NCBI RefSeq assembly: GCF_003194625.1
Contig: NZ_QHKX01000001.1
Coordinates: forward strand, 558,001-622,000
Reading direction: 5' to 3'
DNA length: 64,000 bases
Origin: Nocardioides solisilvae
GTDB taxonomy: Bacteria; Actinomycetota; Actinomycetes; Propionibacteriales; Nocardioidaceae
The notes beneath the pieces were generated by a model, which was not told the origin of the DNA, did no database searches, and saw nothing but the letters and a program-made list of their open reading frames with translations. How positions within the stretch are numbered: position 1 is the stretch's first letter; the number at the start of each line of letters is the position of its first letter. Position numbers and translations under genes: made by a program. Positions 24,414 through 32,371 of the stretch are shown here, piece after piece.

Positions 24414-25534
24414 GCGTCGTGGTCATCGAGCAGCTCGACCCCCTGTTCACCGAGATCGCCGGCTACCTCGGGGAGATCGAGGGCAACGAACGCGTCTGGA
24501 GCATCCTCGACAGCGAGGAGACCCGGCCCCTGCAGGAGGGGTGGACCCGCGAGCCCGGCTACTTCACCGTCCCCGGCACCTACGGCTTCGACACCCAGGC
24601 GCTCTACGTGGCGGTGGCCCCGGCGTACGTCCAGGACGACCCCTCCGGGGTCACCAACGCCGAGCGGGAGCAGCTGCTCCAGCAGCTCATCACCGACGTG
24701 TGGAACGAGTCGCGCGACGCGTGGTCGACCGGCACCATCGAGACCGTCTACCGCAGCGCCAGCCGCAACGTCTGGGAGCCCGCCCCGAGCCGGATGGCGG
24801 CGGCCGCCAACGATCTCGGTGACGTGGCGCGGTGGCTCGCCGACCAGGTGGCCCCCGGATCGGGGTGGACCTCCCCGCAGAACGGCGAGGCCCACCAGTG
24901 GCTCGTCGACCTGCACCAGAACTGGCCGGCGACGTCGCAGAGCTCGCAGTCGTTCTACGAGTTCTGGGACGACGTGAGCGACAAGTGCTCGCTCTACCTG
25001 CACGCCGCCACCCGGCTGGCGGCCACCAGCGCCCAGGCCACGGCCGTCGTCAACGACCTGCAGACCAACCTGGTCGAGGCGGCCACGGCGGTCCGTGACC
25101 GGGCCGTCGAGACGCTCAAGCAGTGGCAGGCGTGGAAGGACTCCAGCGGCGCCTGGCCCACCGGTCGCACGGTGCCGGGCGACGCGCCCGGCATCCTCGG
25201 CGGCCTCAGCCTCGCCACGGGGGCGATCGGCCTCTTCCCGCCGGCCGCTTTCCTGGGCTTCGTCAGCGTCGCGGCCGGCGTCGGCAGCTACCTGGTGCCG
25301 GCGGGCGAGAAGCTCGAGATGGCGGTGATGGAGGCGGTCACGGCCTCGGACCTCTACAACGGCTTCCTCACCGACCTCAAGACGATGTCCGACGAGCTCA
25401 CCAAGGCGCTCGACTCGCTGCGCACCGAGGCCCCGGGCGGCGACGCGACGTTCGGCCACCAGTCCCTGCAGGCGTTCACCGCCGACGTCGTCGCCAACCG
25501 CCACGACTGGAGCCCGCTGCCGGTGAACCTCTGA
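24410..25534 (+). CDS. large partner of the ESX-like pair, with hydrophobic hairpin
   Basis: A 374-residue protein. The N-terminal ~130 residues are mixed ('GFDTQALYVAVAPAYVQDD'), the middle is helical ('ATSAQATAVVNDLQTNLVEA'), and near residues 260-300 there is a hydrophobic hairpin ('GAIGLFPPAAFLGFVSVAAG') of the kind seen in pore-forming or T7SS effector proteins. No catalytic domain is recognised. GTG 24410 overlaps the first gene; GTG 24419 is an alternative. It ends inside a hairpin shared with the convergent dehydrogenase. Confidence 0.65.
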   Translation: MSVVVIEQLDPLFTEIAGYLGEIEGNERVWSILDSEETRPLQEGWTREPGYFTVPGTYGFDTQALYVAVAPAYVQDDPSGVTNAEREQLLQQLITDVWNESRDAWSTGTIETVYRSASRNVWEPAPSRMAAAANDLGDVARWLADQVAPGSGWTSPQNGEAHQWLVDLHQNWPATSQSSQSFYEFWDDVSDKCSLYLHAATRLAATSAQATAVVNDLQTNLVEAATAVRDRAVETLKQWQAWKDSSGAWPTGRTVPGDAPGILGGLSLATGAIGLFPPAAFLGFVSVAAGVGSYLVPAGEKLEMAVMEAVTASDLYNGFLTDLKTMSDELTKALDSLRTEAPGGDATFGHQSLQAFTADVVANRHDWSPLPVNL

Positions 25535-25554
25535 CCCCTGGCGGCGGGGGTCAG
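25531..25554. terminator. hairpin containing both convergent stop codons
   Basis: CTGACCCC (25531-25538) and GGGGTCAG (25547-25554) form an 8-bp stem with an 8-nt loop. The left arm holds the TGA of the plus-strand gene and the right arm the TGA of the minus-strand dehydrogenase. It is a likely bidirectional terminator. Confidence 0.55.
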
Positions 25555-26735
25555 GTCGTCAGCACCACCTTCGTGCACGCCTGCTCCTTGTGCTTGAAGA
25601 TGTCGTAGCCGTGCGCGGCGTCGGCGAGCGGCAGGTGGTGGCTGATGATGAACCGCGGGTCGATCTCGCCGCTGCGGATCCGTCGGTAGAGGTCCGGCAG
25701 GTAGCGGTGGACGTGGGCCTGGCCCGTGCGGACCGTGACCGACCGGTTCATCAGCGAGCCGAGCGGGAACTTGTCGACCAGCCCGCCGTAGACCCCGACG
25801 ATCGAGACCGTCCCGCCGTTGGCGACCGAGAGGATCGCCTCGCGCAGCGCCTGCGGCCGCTCGGTGGAGAGCTTGGCGACCTGCTTGGCCTTGTCGTAGG
25901 CGTGGACAGCCGCGAGGTCGGTGTGCGCCTCCATCCCGACGGCGTCGATCACCCGGTCGGGCCCGCGGCCGGCGGTGAGCTCGCGGAGCTCCTTGAGCAC
26001 CGACGTCTCCTCGTAGTTGAGCGGGTGCGCGCCGGTGTGCTCGGCGGCCATCGCGAGCCGCTCGGGGACGCGGTCAATCACGATCACCTTGGCAGCGCCC
26101 ATGATCTCGGCGGCGAGGCAGGCGAACTGGCCCACCGGCCCGGCGCCCCAGACCGCGACGACGTCGCCGGGCTGGATGTCGCACATGTCGGCGGCCATCC
26201 AGCCGGTCGGCAGCACGTCGGTGAGGAAGAGGACCTGGTCGTCGGTGAGGTCGTCGTCGACCTTGAACGGCCCGACGTCGGCGAAGGGGACGCGGACGTA
26301 CTCCGCCTGACCGCCGGGGTAGCCGCCGAGCATGTGGGAGTAGCCGAAGATCCCGGACGGCGAGTGGCCCATCACCTTCTCGGCCTCGCCGGCGTTGGGG
26401 TTGGAGTTCTCGCAGAGCGAGGTGAGCCCGCGCTGGCAGGGCGTGCAGGCGCCGCAGGCGATCGGGAAGGGGACGACGACGCGGTCCCCCACCTTCAGGT
26501 CGGGCCGCCGCTCGGCGGCACCCGGCCCGAGCTCGACGACCTCGCCCATGAACTCGTGGCCGAAGACGTCGCCCGGCATGAAGCTCGGGATGTAGCCGTC
26601 GTAGAGGTGCAGGTCGGAGCCGCAGATCGCGGTCGAGCTGATCTTGACGATCGCGTCGCGCGGGTTGAGCAGCTGCGGGTCGGGGACCTCCTTGACCTTC
26701 ACCTTGCTCGGTCCCTGCCAGACGACCGCCTTCAT
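25551..26735 (-). CDS. zinc-dependent alcohol dehydrogenase (formaldehyde dehydrogenase-like)
   Basis: A 394-residue medium-chain dehydrogenase. Catalytic zinc ligands lie in 'STAICGSDLHLYDG' and 'GHEFMGEVVELG', structural zinc cysteines in 'CGACTPCQRGLTSLC', and the NAD(P) loop is 'VWGAGPVGQFACLAAE'. The size and 'MPGDVFGHEFMGEV' phrase match the glutathione-independent formaldehyde dehydrogenase-like group. Its ATG overlaps the stop of the SRPBCC gene by 4 bp, so the two are expressed together. The physiological substrate is not known. Confidence 0.92.
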   Translation of the reverse strand: MKAVVWQGPSKVKVKEVPDPQLLNPRDAIVKISSTAICGSDLHLYDGYIPSFMPGDVFGHEFMGEVVELGPGAAERRPDLKVGDRVVVPFPIACGACTPCQRGLTSLCENSNPNAGEAEKVMGHSPSGIFGYSHMLGGYPGGQAEYVRVPFADVGPFKVDDDLTDDQVLFLTDVLPTGWMAADMCDIQPGDVVAVWGAGPVGQFACLAAEIMGAAKVIVIDRVPERLAMAAEHTGAHPLNYEETSVLKELRELTAGRGPDRVIDAVGMEAHTDLAAVHAYDKAKQVAKLSTERPQALREAILSVANGGTVSIVGVYGGLVDKFPLGSLMNRSVTVRTGQAHVHRYLPDLYRRIRSGEIDPRFIISHHLPLADAAHGYDIFKHKEQACTKVVLTT

Positions 26736-27694
26736 CGGGCGCTCCTTCCGTTGCTCGCGCTGCCGCTCGCCTGCGCGACTCCCTGGACGAGCTGCCGCTT
26801 CGCCTCGGTGCCGCGCGGGAGGATCTCGGTGCGGACGACGTCGCCGGTCTCCATCACCTGCTTGAACCGGCGGAGGTCGTCGCGGACCTGCTGCTCCGGC
26901 TCCTCGCCGAAGAGCCGCGCCACGGCCCGGCCGAGCAGACCGCCGGGGACGTCGTAGTGGAGCACCACGCGGACCTCGGTGCCGCGGTCGCCCGGGGCGG
27001 GGACGAAGTGGACGGTGCCGGAGTTGTCGACGCTCGCCCCCTTCAGCGAGCGCCAGGCGAGCCGGCGGCCGGTCTCCTCGCTGGTGATCTCGGCGTCCCA
27101 GCTCACCTTCCGGCCGGCGGGGCCCTTGGCGACCCAGTGGCTGCGGCCGTCGGCCTGCGGGGTGACCGACTCGAGGTGGAGCATGAACGTCGGCAGGTTG
27201 GCGAGGTCGCGCCAGAAGGCGTAGACCTCGTCCGGGGGCCGGTTGACCGTGGTGGAGGCCTCCAGGGACAGCGGGCCCGGGCGGCCCCTGCCGTGCTGGG
27301 CGCGGGCGGTGCGCGCGGCGGCGTACAGGTCCAGCGCCGTGATGCCGGCGACCGCCGCGGTGGCCGCGGTCAGGCGCGTCACCCGGTCGCGCTGGCGGCG
27401 CCGCCCCTGCCGCTCGTGGATCGCGTGGCCGAGGACGGCGAGGTCGAGCGCGTCGCCCGCCACCCGGGTCCAGACCGCGCGCTGCGGGCCGAGCAGGAGG
27501 GCCGCTGCGTGGGCGAGCTCACGGGCGCCGACCCCCTTGATCACCGCCGGCGCGGTCGCCGAGTCGTCGACGCCGACCAGGCGCGCGACCTCGGTCGTGC
27601 GCCACAGCATCGGGACGCCCAGGCCGAGGCTGGCGACGCCGAGGGCACGGACCAGCCGGCCCGTGCCGCGTTCGGGGTTCTGCGTGCTCTTCAT
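26732..27694 (-). CDS. membrane protein with C-terminal SRPBCC (cyclase/dehydrase) domain
   Basis: A 320-residue protein. Residues about 15-140 carry several hydrophobic stretches ('LVRALGVASLGLGVPMLW', 'LTAATAAVAGITALDLYAA') and the C-terminal half is a START/SRPBCC ligand-binding domain ('STTVNRPPDEVYAFWRDLAN', 'RDDLRRFKQVMETG'). It may hold a lipid near the membrane. ATG 27694 has SD GGAGG 4-5 nt upstream. It is coupled to the downstream dehydrogenase by a 4-bp overlap; the same SRPBCC-dehydrogenase pairing occurs in other actinobacteria, function unknown. Confidence 0.85.
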   Translation of the reverse strand: MKSTQNPERGTGRLVRALGVASLGLGVPMLWRTTEVARLVGVDDSATAPAVIKGVGARELAHAAALLLGPQRAVWTRVAGDALDLAVLGHAIHERQGRRRQRDRVTRLTAATAAVAGITALDLYAAARTARAQHGRGRPGPLSLEASTTVNRPPDEVYAFWRDLANLPTFMLHLESVTPQADGRSHWVAKGPAGRKVSWDAEITSEETGRRLAWRSLKGASVDNSGTVHFVPAPGDRGTEVRVVLHYDVPGGLLGRAVARLFGEEPEQQVRDDLRRFKQVMETGDVVRTEILPRGTEAKRQLVQGVAQASGSASNGRSAR

Positions 27695-27864
27695 GACACC
27701 TCCGAGTCGGTGCTCCGCCGGCGCCCCGCCGCGGGACACCGGGCCGTCAGCGCGACCCGGCCCGCCTCGTGGGGCTCGAGATGTGTTGCGTACCCAGCAC
27801 GCCCCGACCCACACACCCGTCAGCGACGCACGCGCAGCACGCGGGCACGGGACCCGCGCCACCC

Positions 27865-27894
27865 TTGACACGCAAGCCGTCACTTGCCTAACGT
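27865..27894 (+). promoter_or_regulatory. TTGACA-N18-TAACGT leaderless promoter with inverted repeat
   Basis: -35 TTGACA (27865-27870), 18-bp spacer, -10 TAACGT (27889-27894), then 6 nt to the GTG at 27901. Both hexamers are identical to those of the promoter at 4308-4337. The spacer contains GCAAG-N6-CTTGC, a possible binding site for the ArsR-type protein encoded just downstream. Confidence 0.65.
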
Positions 27895-27900
27895 CTGGGC

Positions 27901-28182
27901 GTGGGGGACATCTACCGGGCACTCGCGGACCCCACCCGCCGCGCCCTGCTCGACGAGCTCGTGGAGAGGGACGAGCAGACCCTCTTCGAGCTCTGCACCC
28001 GGTTGGCGGTCAAGCACGACCTGACGCCGAGCCGACAGGCCGTCTCCCAGCACCTCGACGTCCTCGAGGAGGCAGGCCTGGTGCGGACCGAGCGCCGGGG
28101 CCGCTACAAGCTCCACACCATCGACACCGCCCCGCTCGAGGAGATCCCGACGCGGTGGCCCACCCGGAGGAGAGACCCGTGA
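27901..28182 (+). CDS. ArsR-family winged-helix regulator
   Basis: A 93-residue DNA-binding protein: 'IYRALADPTRRALLDELVER', recognition helix region 'TPSRQAVSQHLDVLEEAGLV' and wing 'RTERRGRYKLHTID'. There are no metal-binding Cys pairs, so it is likely a non-metal ArsR/SMTB regulator. The GTG start is 6 nt from the -10 box. It overlaps the VOC gene by 4 bp, a common regulator-enzyme pairing in which the regulator controls its own operon. Confidence 0.88.
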   Translation: MGDIYRALADPTRRALLDELVERDEQTLFELCTRLAVKHDLTPSRQAVSQHLDVLEEAGLVRTERRGRYKLHTIDTAPLEEIPTRWPTRRRDP

Positions 28183-28568
28183 GGCTCCAGACCGTCAGCA
28201 TCTTCGTCGACGACCAGCAGCAGGCCCTCGACTTCTACACCGGGACCCTCGGCTTCGAGGTGACCGCCGACGTGCCGCTGGGCGAGCACCGCTGGCTCAC
28301 CGTCCGCCTCGGCGACGGGGACGGCGCCACCGAGGTGTCGCTGGAGCCGAAGGGCCACCCCGCCGTGGCGCCGTTCACCGAGGCGCTGCTCGCCGACGGC
28401 ATCCCCTGGTGCGTGCTGGGGGTGGACGACGTCGAGGCCGAGCACGCGCGCCTGACGGGGCTCGGGGTCACCTTCACCCAGGCCCCGACCGACCTCGGTC
28501 CGGTCGTCGTCGCCGTCCTGGACGACACCTGCGGCAACCTGCTCCAGATCGCCCAGCTGAAGGGCTGA
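28179..28568 (+). CDS. VOC-family protein co-expressed with the ArsR regulator
   Basis: A 129-residue VOC-fold protein: 'QTVSIFVDDQQQALDFYTGT', 'VCEVSLEPKGHPA'-type strand and 'VVAVLDDTCGNLLQIAQ'. The GTG at 28179 has SD GGAGGAGA upstream and overlaps the regulator stop by 4 bp. Together with the ArsR-type gene it forms a common glyoxalase/bleomycin-resistance-like cassette of unknown substrate. It ends inside a hairpin shared with arsC. Confidence 0.87.
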   Translation: MRLQTVSIFVDDQQQALDFYTGTLGFEVTADVPLGEHRWLTVRLGDGDGATEVSLEPKGHPAVAPFTEALLADGIPWCVLGVDDVEAEHARLTGLGVTFTQAPTDLGPVVVAVLDDTCGNLLQIAQLKG

Positions 28569-28594
28569 GCCGTCCCGGCGGCGGCCGCTCAGCC
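28563..28594. terminator. hairpin containing both convergent stop codons
   Basis: GGCTGAGC (28563-28570) and GCTCAGCC (28587-28594) pair over 8 bp, and the GC-rich loop can extend the fold. The arms hold the TGA of the VOC gene and the TGA of arsC. It is a likely shared terminator. Confidence 0.5.
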
Positions 28595-29044
28595 GTCGAC
28601 GACCACGCTGGGCGGGAGTACCAGGTCGGGCACCAGCTCGGCGAGGAGGTCGCGGACCCGGCCGTCGAGGTCGGCCAGGATGCGGCGGACCTCGGCCTCG
28701 TCCTGGCCGCCCGGGTCGTCGACCGGCCAGTCCCGGTAGGTGACGCCGGGGACGTAGGGGCACTCCTCGCCGCAGCCCAGCGTGATGGCCAGGTCGCTGC
28801 CGGCGACCATCTCGGTGGTCAGCCGCTTCGGGCGCTCCTGCGAGGTGTCGAGACCCAGCCGCTCGAGCACGTCGGCCACCTCGGGGTGGACGTGGTCGCC
28901 GGGCTGGGTGCCCGCCGAGAGGGCGACGACCCGGCCCTGCGCGTAGTGCTCGGTGAGCACCCGCGCGGCCACCGAGCGGCCACCGTTGCGGACGCAGGCG
29001 AAGACCACCTGCGGGCGGTCGGCGAGGTCGGTGTGGTCGGTCAC
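28589..29044 (-). CDS. arsC: arsenate reductase (LMW-phosphatase type, probably mycothiol-dependent)
   Basis: Reduces arsenate to arsenite in the cytosol. The 151-residue protein has the low-molecular-weight phosphatase P-loop '[13 protein letters not shown]' with the nucleophile Cys, and '[17 protein letters not shown]' followed by the acid loop '[11 protein letters not shown]'. The actinobacterial arrangement without the C-terminal Cys pair of S. aureus ArsC suggests mycothiol/mycoredoxin as reductant (family knowledge). It is the last gene of arsM-acr3-arsC; its GTG overlaps the acr3 stop by 4 bp. Confidence 0.93.
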   Translation of the reverse strand: MTDHTDLADRPQVVFACVRNGGRSVAARVLTEHYAQGRVVALSAGTQPGDHVHPEVADVLERLGLDTSQERPKRLTTEMVAGSDLAITLGCGEECPYVPGVTYRDWPVDDPGGQDEAEVRRILADLDGRVRDLLAELVPDLVLPPSVVVDG

Positions 29045-30180
29045 GGTGCTGCTCCTGTCGTGGTCGTGCCGGTCGTGGTCGTGCCGGTCGTGGTCGTGCC
29101 GGTCGTGGTCGTGCCTGTCGTGGCGTCGGGGAAGAAGCGGCGCGCCCAGAGGCTCACGTAGACCAGCCCGACGAGCACCGGGACCTCGATCAGCGGGCCG
29201 ACGACACCCGCGAGCGCCTGGCCGCTGGTCACGCCGAAGACGGCGATGGCCACCGCGATCGCGAGCTCGAAGTTGTTGCCCGCCGCGGTGAAGGAGACGG
29301 TCGTGGCGCGGGCGTAGCCGAGCCCCACCCGGTGCGCCAGCAGCATGGAGCCGCCCCACATGAGCGCGAAGTAGACCACGAGCGGGACGGCGATCCGGGC
29401 GACGTCGAGCGGCTGGTCGGTGATCCGCTCCCCCTGCAGGGCGAAGAGGACGACGATCGTGAAAAGCAGGCCGTAGAGCGCCCAGGGGCCCACCCGCGGC
29501 AGGAACCGGCCCTCGTACCACTCGCGCCCCCGCCGGCCCTCGCCGATCCGGCGCGTCAGGTAGCCGGCGGCGAGCGGGATCCCGAGGAAGACCACGACGC
29601 TCCAGGCGATCTCCCACGGGGAGACGTCGAGGCCGGTGGTGGCGAGCCCCAGCCAGCCGGGGAGGAGGTCGAGGTAGAACCAGCCGAGCAGCGCGAAGGC
29701 GAGCACCTGGAAGACCGAGTTGACCGCGACCAGCACGGCGGCCGCCTCCCGGTCGCCGCAGGCGAGGTCGTTCCAGATGATCACCATCGCGATGCAGCGG
29801 GCGAGCCCGACGATGATCAGCCCGGTCCGGTACTCCGGGAGGTCGGCCAGGAAGATCCAGGCCAGCGCGAACATCAGCGCCGGCCCGACCAGCCAGTTGA
29901 GCACCAGCGAGAGCACCATGGTCCGCCGGTCGCGCGCGACGTGGCCCACCTCGTCGTACCGGACCTTCGCCAGCACCGGGTACATCATCACCAGCAGGCC
30001 CACGGCGATCGGCAGCGAGACGGAGCCGACGGTGACCGTGTCGAGGGCGTCGTCGAGGCCCGGCACCCACCGCCCGGCCAGCAGCCCCACCACCATGGCG
30101 AGCCCGATCCACGCGGGCAGGAACCGGTCGAGGGTGGAGAGCCGCTGGACGACGGCGGCCTCGGGCGCCGCGGCGGTCAC
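29041..30180 (-). CDS. acr3: ACR3-type arsenite efflux permease with Thr/Gly repeat tail
   Basis: Exports arsenite across the plasma membrane. The 379-residue protein has about ten helices and the Acr3 signatures '[17 protein letters not shown]' (with the conserved Cys) and '[20 protein letters not shown]'. The C-terminus after '[10 protein letters not shown]' is an unusual repeat of the pentapeptide TTTTG (about four units) ending GAAP, encoded by a 15-bp tandem repeat. It overlaps arsM and arsC by 4 bp on each side. Confidence 0.95.
   Translation of the reverse strand: MTAAAPEAAVVQRLSTLDRFLPAWIGLAMVVGLLAGRWVPGLDDALDTVTVGSVSLPIAVGLLVMMYPVLAKVRYDEVGHVARDRRTMVLSLVLNWLVGPALMFALAWIFLADLPEYRTGLIIVGLARCIAMVIIWNDLACGDREAAAVLVAVNSVFQVLAFALLGWFYLDLLPGWLGLATTGLDVSPWEIAWSVVVFLGIPLAAGYLTRRIGEGRRGREWYEGRFLPRVGPWALYGLLFTIVVLFALQGERITDQPLDVARIAVPLVVYFALMWGGSMLLAHRVGLGYARATTVSFTAAGNNFELAIAVAIAVFGVTSGQALAGVVGPLIEVPVLVGLVYVSLWARRFFPDATTGTTTTGTTTTGTTTTGTTTTGAAP
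29056..29115. repeat. 15-bp tandem repeat in the 3' end of acr3
   Basis: Four near-identical copies of GGTCGTGGTCGTGCC (the first copy starts TG) plus a partial fifth. The unit length is a multiple of three, so copy number can vary without breaking the frame; each unit adds five residues to the cytosolic or external tail of the permease. Confidence 0.9.
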
Positions 30181-31058
30181 GCGGCCCCCGGCTTGCCGGC
30201 CCGGACGATGGCGCCGTGCATGCCCGGGACCGCCTCGTGGGTGAACTCGACGCTGGCGTCGACGAAGCCGGCGGCGGCGAGGCCCTCCAGGTACTCGTTG
30301 CGCGAGAGGGCGCCGGCGATGCAGCCGACCCACGAGCCGCGCTCGGCGCGGTCCTCGGGGCCGAGCGCGTCCTCGGCGACCACGTCGGAGATCCCGATCC
30401 GCCCGCCCGGGGCCAGCACCCGGAACATCTCGGCCAGGACGCGCGGCTTGTCGACGGAGAGGTTGATGACGCAGTTGGAGATCACCACGTCGACGGAAGC
30501 GTCGGGGAGCGGGACGTCCTCGATCGTGCCCTTAAGGAACTCCACGTTGGTCGCGCCGGCCTTCGCGGCGTTGGCGCGGGCCAGGTCGAGCATCTCGTCG
30601 GTCATGTCGACGCCGTAGGCGAAGCCGGTCTCCCCCACCCGTCGGGCCGAGAGCAGCACGTCGATGCCGCCCCCGGAGCCGAGGTCGAGGACCCGCTCAC
30701 CGGCCCGCAGCTCGGCGACGGCGGTCGGGTTGCCGCAGCCCAGGCTGGCGGCCAACGCCTCGGCGGGCAGCGCCGCCTGGTCGTCGCCGGCGTAGAGGGC
30801 GGCGCCGAAGGAGTCGTCGACCGCCACGTCGCCGCTGCAGCACGAGGCTGAGGAGGAGGGGTCGCAGCCCTGGTCGACCGTCTGCAGGGCGTCGTTGAGC
30901 TCGGCGTTGCCGACCCCGCGACCCACGGCCGTCGCGGCCTCGGCGTAGCGCTGCCGGACCTCCTCGCGCAGGTCGCCCCCGTCGGCGGCGCTCGCGCCCT
31001 CCGGGAGCGTGGCGGCCTGGGGCGTGGCGTCCTGGGGCGTGGACTCGGTGGCGGACAT
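30177..31058 (-). CDS. arsM: arsenite S-adenosylmethionine methyltransferase
   Basis: Methylates arsenite using SAM. The 293-residue protein has the Rossmann SAM site '[20 protein letters not shown]', the ArsM phrase '[20 protein letters not shown]' and '[14 protein letters not shown]'. Candidate As(III)-binding cysteines occur near residue 70 ('[12 protein letters not shown]'), in 'SNCVINLS' and in 'GCIAGALS'. It is the first gene of the minus-strand ars operon, directly behind the promoter-operator at 31090-31129, and overlaps acr3 by 4 bp. Confidence 0.94.
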   Translation of the reverse strand: MSATESTPQDATPQAATLPEGASAADGGDLREEVRQRYAEAATAVGRGVGNAELNDALQTVDQGCDPSSSASCCSGDVAVDDSFGAALYAGDDQAALPAEALAASLGCGNPTAVAELRAGERVLDLGSGGGIDVLLSARRVGETGFAYGVDMTDEMLDLARANAAKAGATNVEFLKGTIEDVPLPDASVDVVISNCVINLSVDKPRVLAEMFRVLAPGGRIGISDVVAEDALGPEDRAERGSWVGCIAGALSRNEYLEGLAAAGFVDASVEFTHEAVPGMHGAIVRAGKPGAA

Positions 31059-31089
31059 GACGGGCTCCTCGGTCTCGGATCGGCAGGGG

Positions 31090-31129
31090 TCGATGCATCG
31101 AGATTCCTCGATGCATCGACGAATGTCAA
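31090..31129. promoter_or_regulatory. ars promoter with two 12-bp palindromic operators
   Basis: For arsM (minus strand): -35 TTGACA (31129-31124), 17-bp spacer, -10-like GAATCT (31106-31101). Two perfect palindromes TCGATGCATCGA lie at 31090-31101 and 31108-31119, 18 bp apart start to start; one is in the spacer and the other abuts the -10. Binding of ArsR here would block arsM and probably the divergent arsR, whose ATG is 32 bp beyond the second site. Arsenite should release it. Confidence 0.75.
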
Positions 31130-31151
31130 TAGATCTGGCAGGATCGACCCC

Positions 31152-31499
31152 ATGAGCCCGCGAACCACCCTGCCCGTCGTCGACGCGACGGCGTGCTGCT
31201 CGTCCCTCACCGGCGGGGCGCTCGCCCCCGAGGAGGCGCAGCGCCTGGCCCGGACGTTCAAGGCGCTCGGCGACCCCACGCGCGTCCGCCTGCTCTCCCT
31301 GATCGCCGCGCACCCCGAGCGCGAGGCGTGCATCTGCGACCTCACCGACCCCGTGGGCCTGTCGCAGCCCACCGTCTCCCACCACATGAAGCAGCTCGTC
31401 GACGCGGGCCTCGTGGAGCGCGAGCAGCGGGGCCGCTGGGCGTTCTACCGGCTCGTCGCACCGACGCTCGAGGCGATGAGCGTGGCCCTGCGTCCCTAG
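31152..31499 (+). CDS. arsR: arsenite-responsive ArsR repressor
   Basis: A 115-residue winged-helix repressor: 'LARTFKALGDPTRVRLLSLI', recognition region 'GLSQPTVSHHMKQLVDAGLV' and wing 'REQRGRWAFYRL'. The adjacent Cys15-Cys16 near the N-terminus plus Cys60/Cys62 ('EACICDL') resemble the C. glutamicum-type As(III) site (Cys15, Cys16, Cys55) rather than the E. coli CVC site. It is divergent from arsM, with the palindromic operators between. Its TAG stop shares a CTAG with the convergent sulfurtransferase stop. Confidence 0.94.
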   Translation: MSPRTTLPVVDATACCSSLTGGALAPEEAQRLARTFKALGDPTRVRLLSLIAAHPEREACICDLTDPVGLSQPTVSHHMKQLVDAGLVEREQRGRWAFYRLVAPTLEAMSVALRP

Positions 31500-32341
31500 C
31501 TGGGGCTCACCTGGCGCTGCAGCGGGCGAGACGGGTCGGCCGTCCAGGCGTTCATCGAGCCGTCGTAGACGGCCACGTCCTCCCGCCCGACCTCGGCCAG
31601 CGCGAACGCCGCGGCCGTCGCGGCGATCCCGCCCCCGCAGTAGGTGACGGGACGGCGCCCCGGGTCGAGGGCGCCGACGGCCGCGAAGAGGGCGCGCAGC
31701 TCCTCCCGCGGCCGCAGCCGGCCGGCCTCGTCGACCAGGTCGCCGAAGGGGACGTTGACGCTCCCGGGGATGTGGCCGGCGGCGTGCTGCTCGGCGTCCA
31801 GCGCGTTGACCAGGAGCACCGCGGGGTCGTCGGCGGCCGCCTCGACGTCGGCCGTCGAGGCGATCCGTCCGGGCCGACGGCGGGCGGTGAACGTCGCGGG
31901 CGGCAGCGTCTCGACGCCGGCGACCGTGTCGTGGCCCGCGGCCTGCCAGGCGGCGAGGCCGCCGTCGAGCACCGAGACGCGGTCGAACCCCTCGAGACCC
32001 AGCTGCCACCACAGCCGGGTGGCCCAGATGCCGTTGACGGAGTCGTAGACGACGACGTGGTCCCCGTCGCCGATCCCGTGCCCGCCCAGGACCTCGGCGA
32101 AGCGGTCGGCGTCGACCACCGCGAACGGCGCCTCCCCGTCGGGGTCGCTGAGCTCCGTGACCTGGTCGACGAAGACCGCGCCCGGCACGTGCGCCGCCTC
32201 GTAGGACGACCGGCCGGACTCGACGTGCGCCCCGCGCTCGTCGAAGGTGAGGTGGACGGTCGCGTCGACGACGCGCAGCCGCGGGTCGCCGAGCTGCTCG
32301 CGGAGCTGGTCGGGCGTGACGTGGCGGGCGGGGGTGGTCAT
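31496..32341 (-). CDS. two-domain rhodanese-type sulfurtransferase
   Basis: A 281-residue protein with two rhodanese domains, as in thiosulfate/3-mercaptopyruvate sulfurtransferases (SseA/CysA-type). The N-terminal inactive domain has 'VDATVHLTFDERG' and 'HVPGAVFVD'; the C-terminal domain has 'GHIPGSVNVPF' and the active loop 'TYCGGGIAATAAAF' with the sulfur-carrying Cys. It moves sulfane sulfur to cyanide or a thiol acceptor. It is convergent with arsR, with a 4-bp overlap of stops; a link to arsenic is not implied. Confidence 0.93.
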   Translation of the reverse strand: MTTPARHVTPDQLREQLGDPRLRVVDATVHLTFDERGAHVESGRSSYEAAHVPGAVFVDQVTELSDPDGEAPFAVVDADRFAEVLGGHGIGDGDHVVVYDSVNGIWATRLWWQLGLEGFDRVSVLDGGLAAWQAAGHDTVAGVETLPPATFTARRRPGRIASTADVEAAADDPAVLLVNALDAEQHAAGHIPGSVNVPFGDLVDEAGRLRPREELRALFAAVGALDPGRRPVTYCGGGIAATAAAFALAEVGREDVAVYDGSMNAWTADPSRPLQRQVSPS

Positions 32342-32371
32342 GCCGGCGACGTTACCCGCGGGCCGGTCCCG

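Noticed and set aside
29056-29124. Regular repeats in acr3 considered as a CRISPR array
   Set aside because: Units are 15 bp with no spacers and lie in frame within a coding sequence.
28589-31499. Arsenic genes as a recently acquired mobile island
   Set aside because: Base composition and codon use look like the neighbours, and no integrase, tRNA junction or direct repeats flank the genes.
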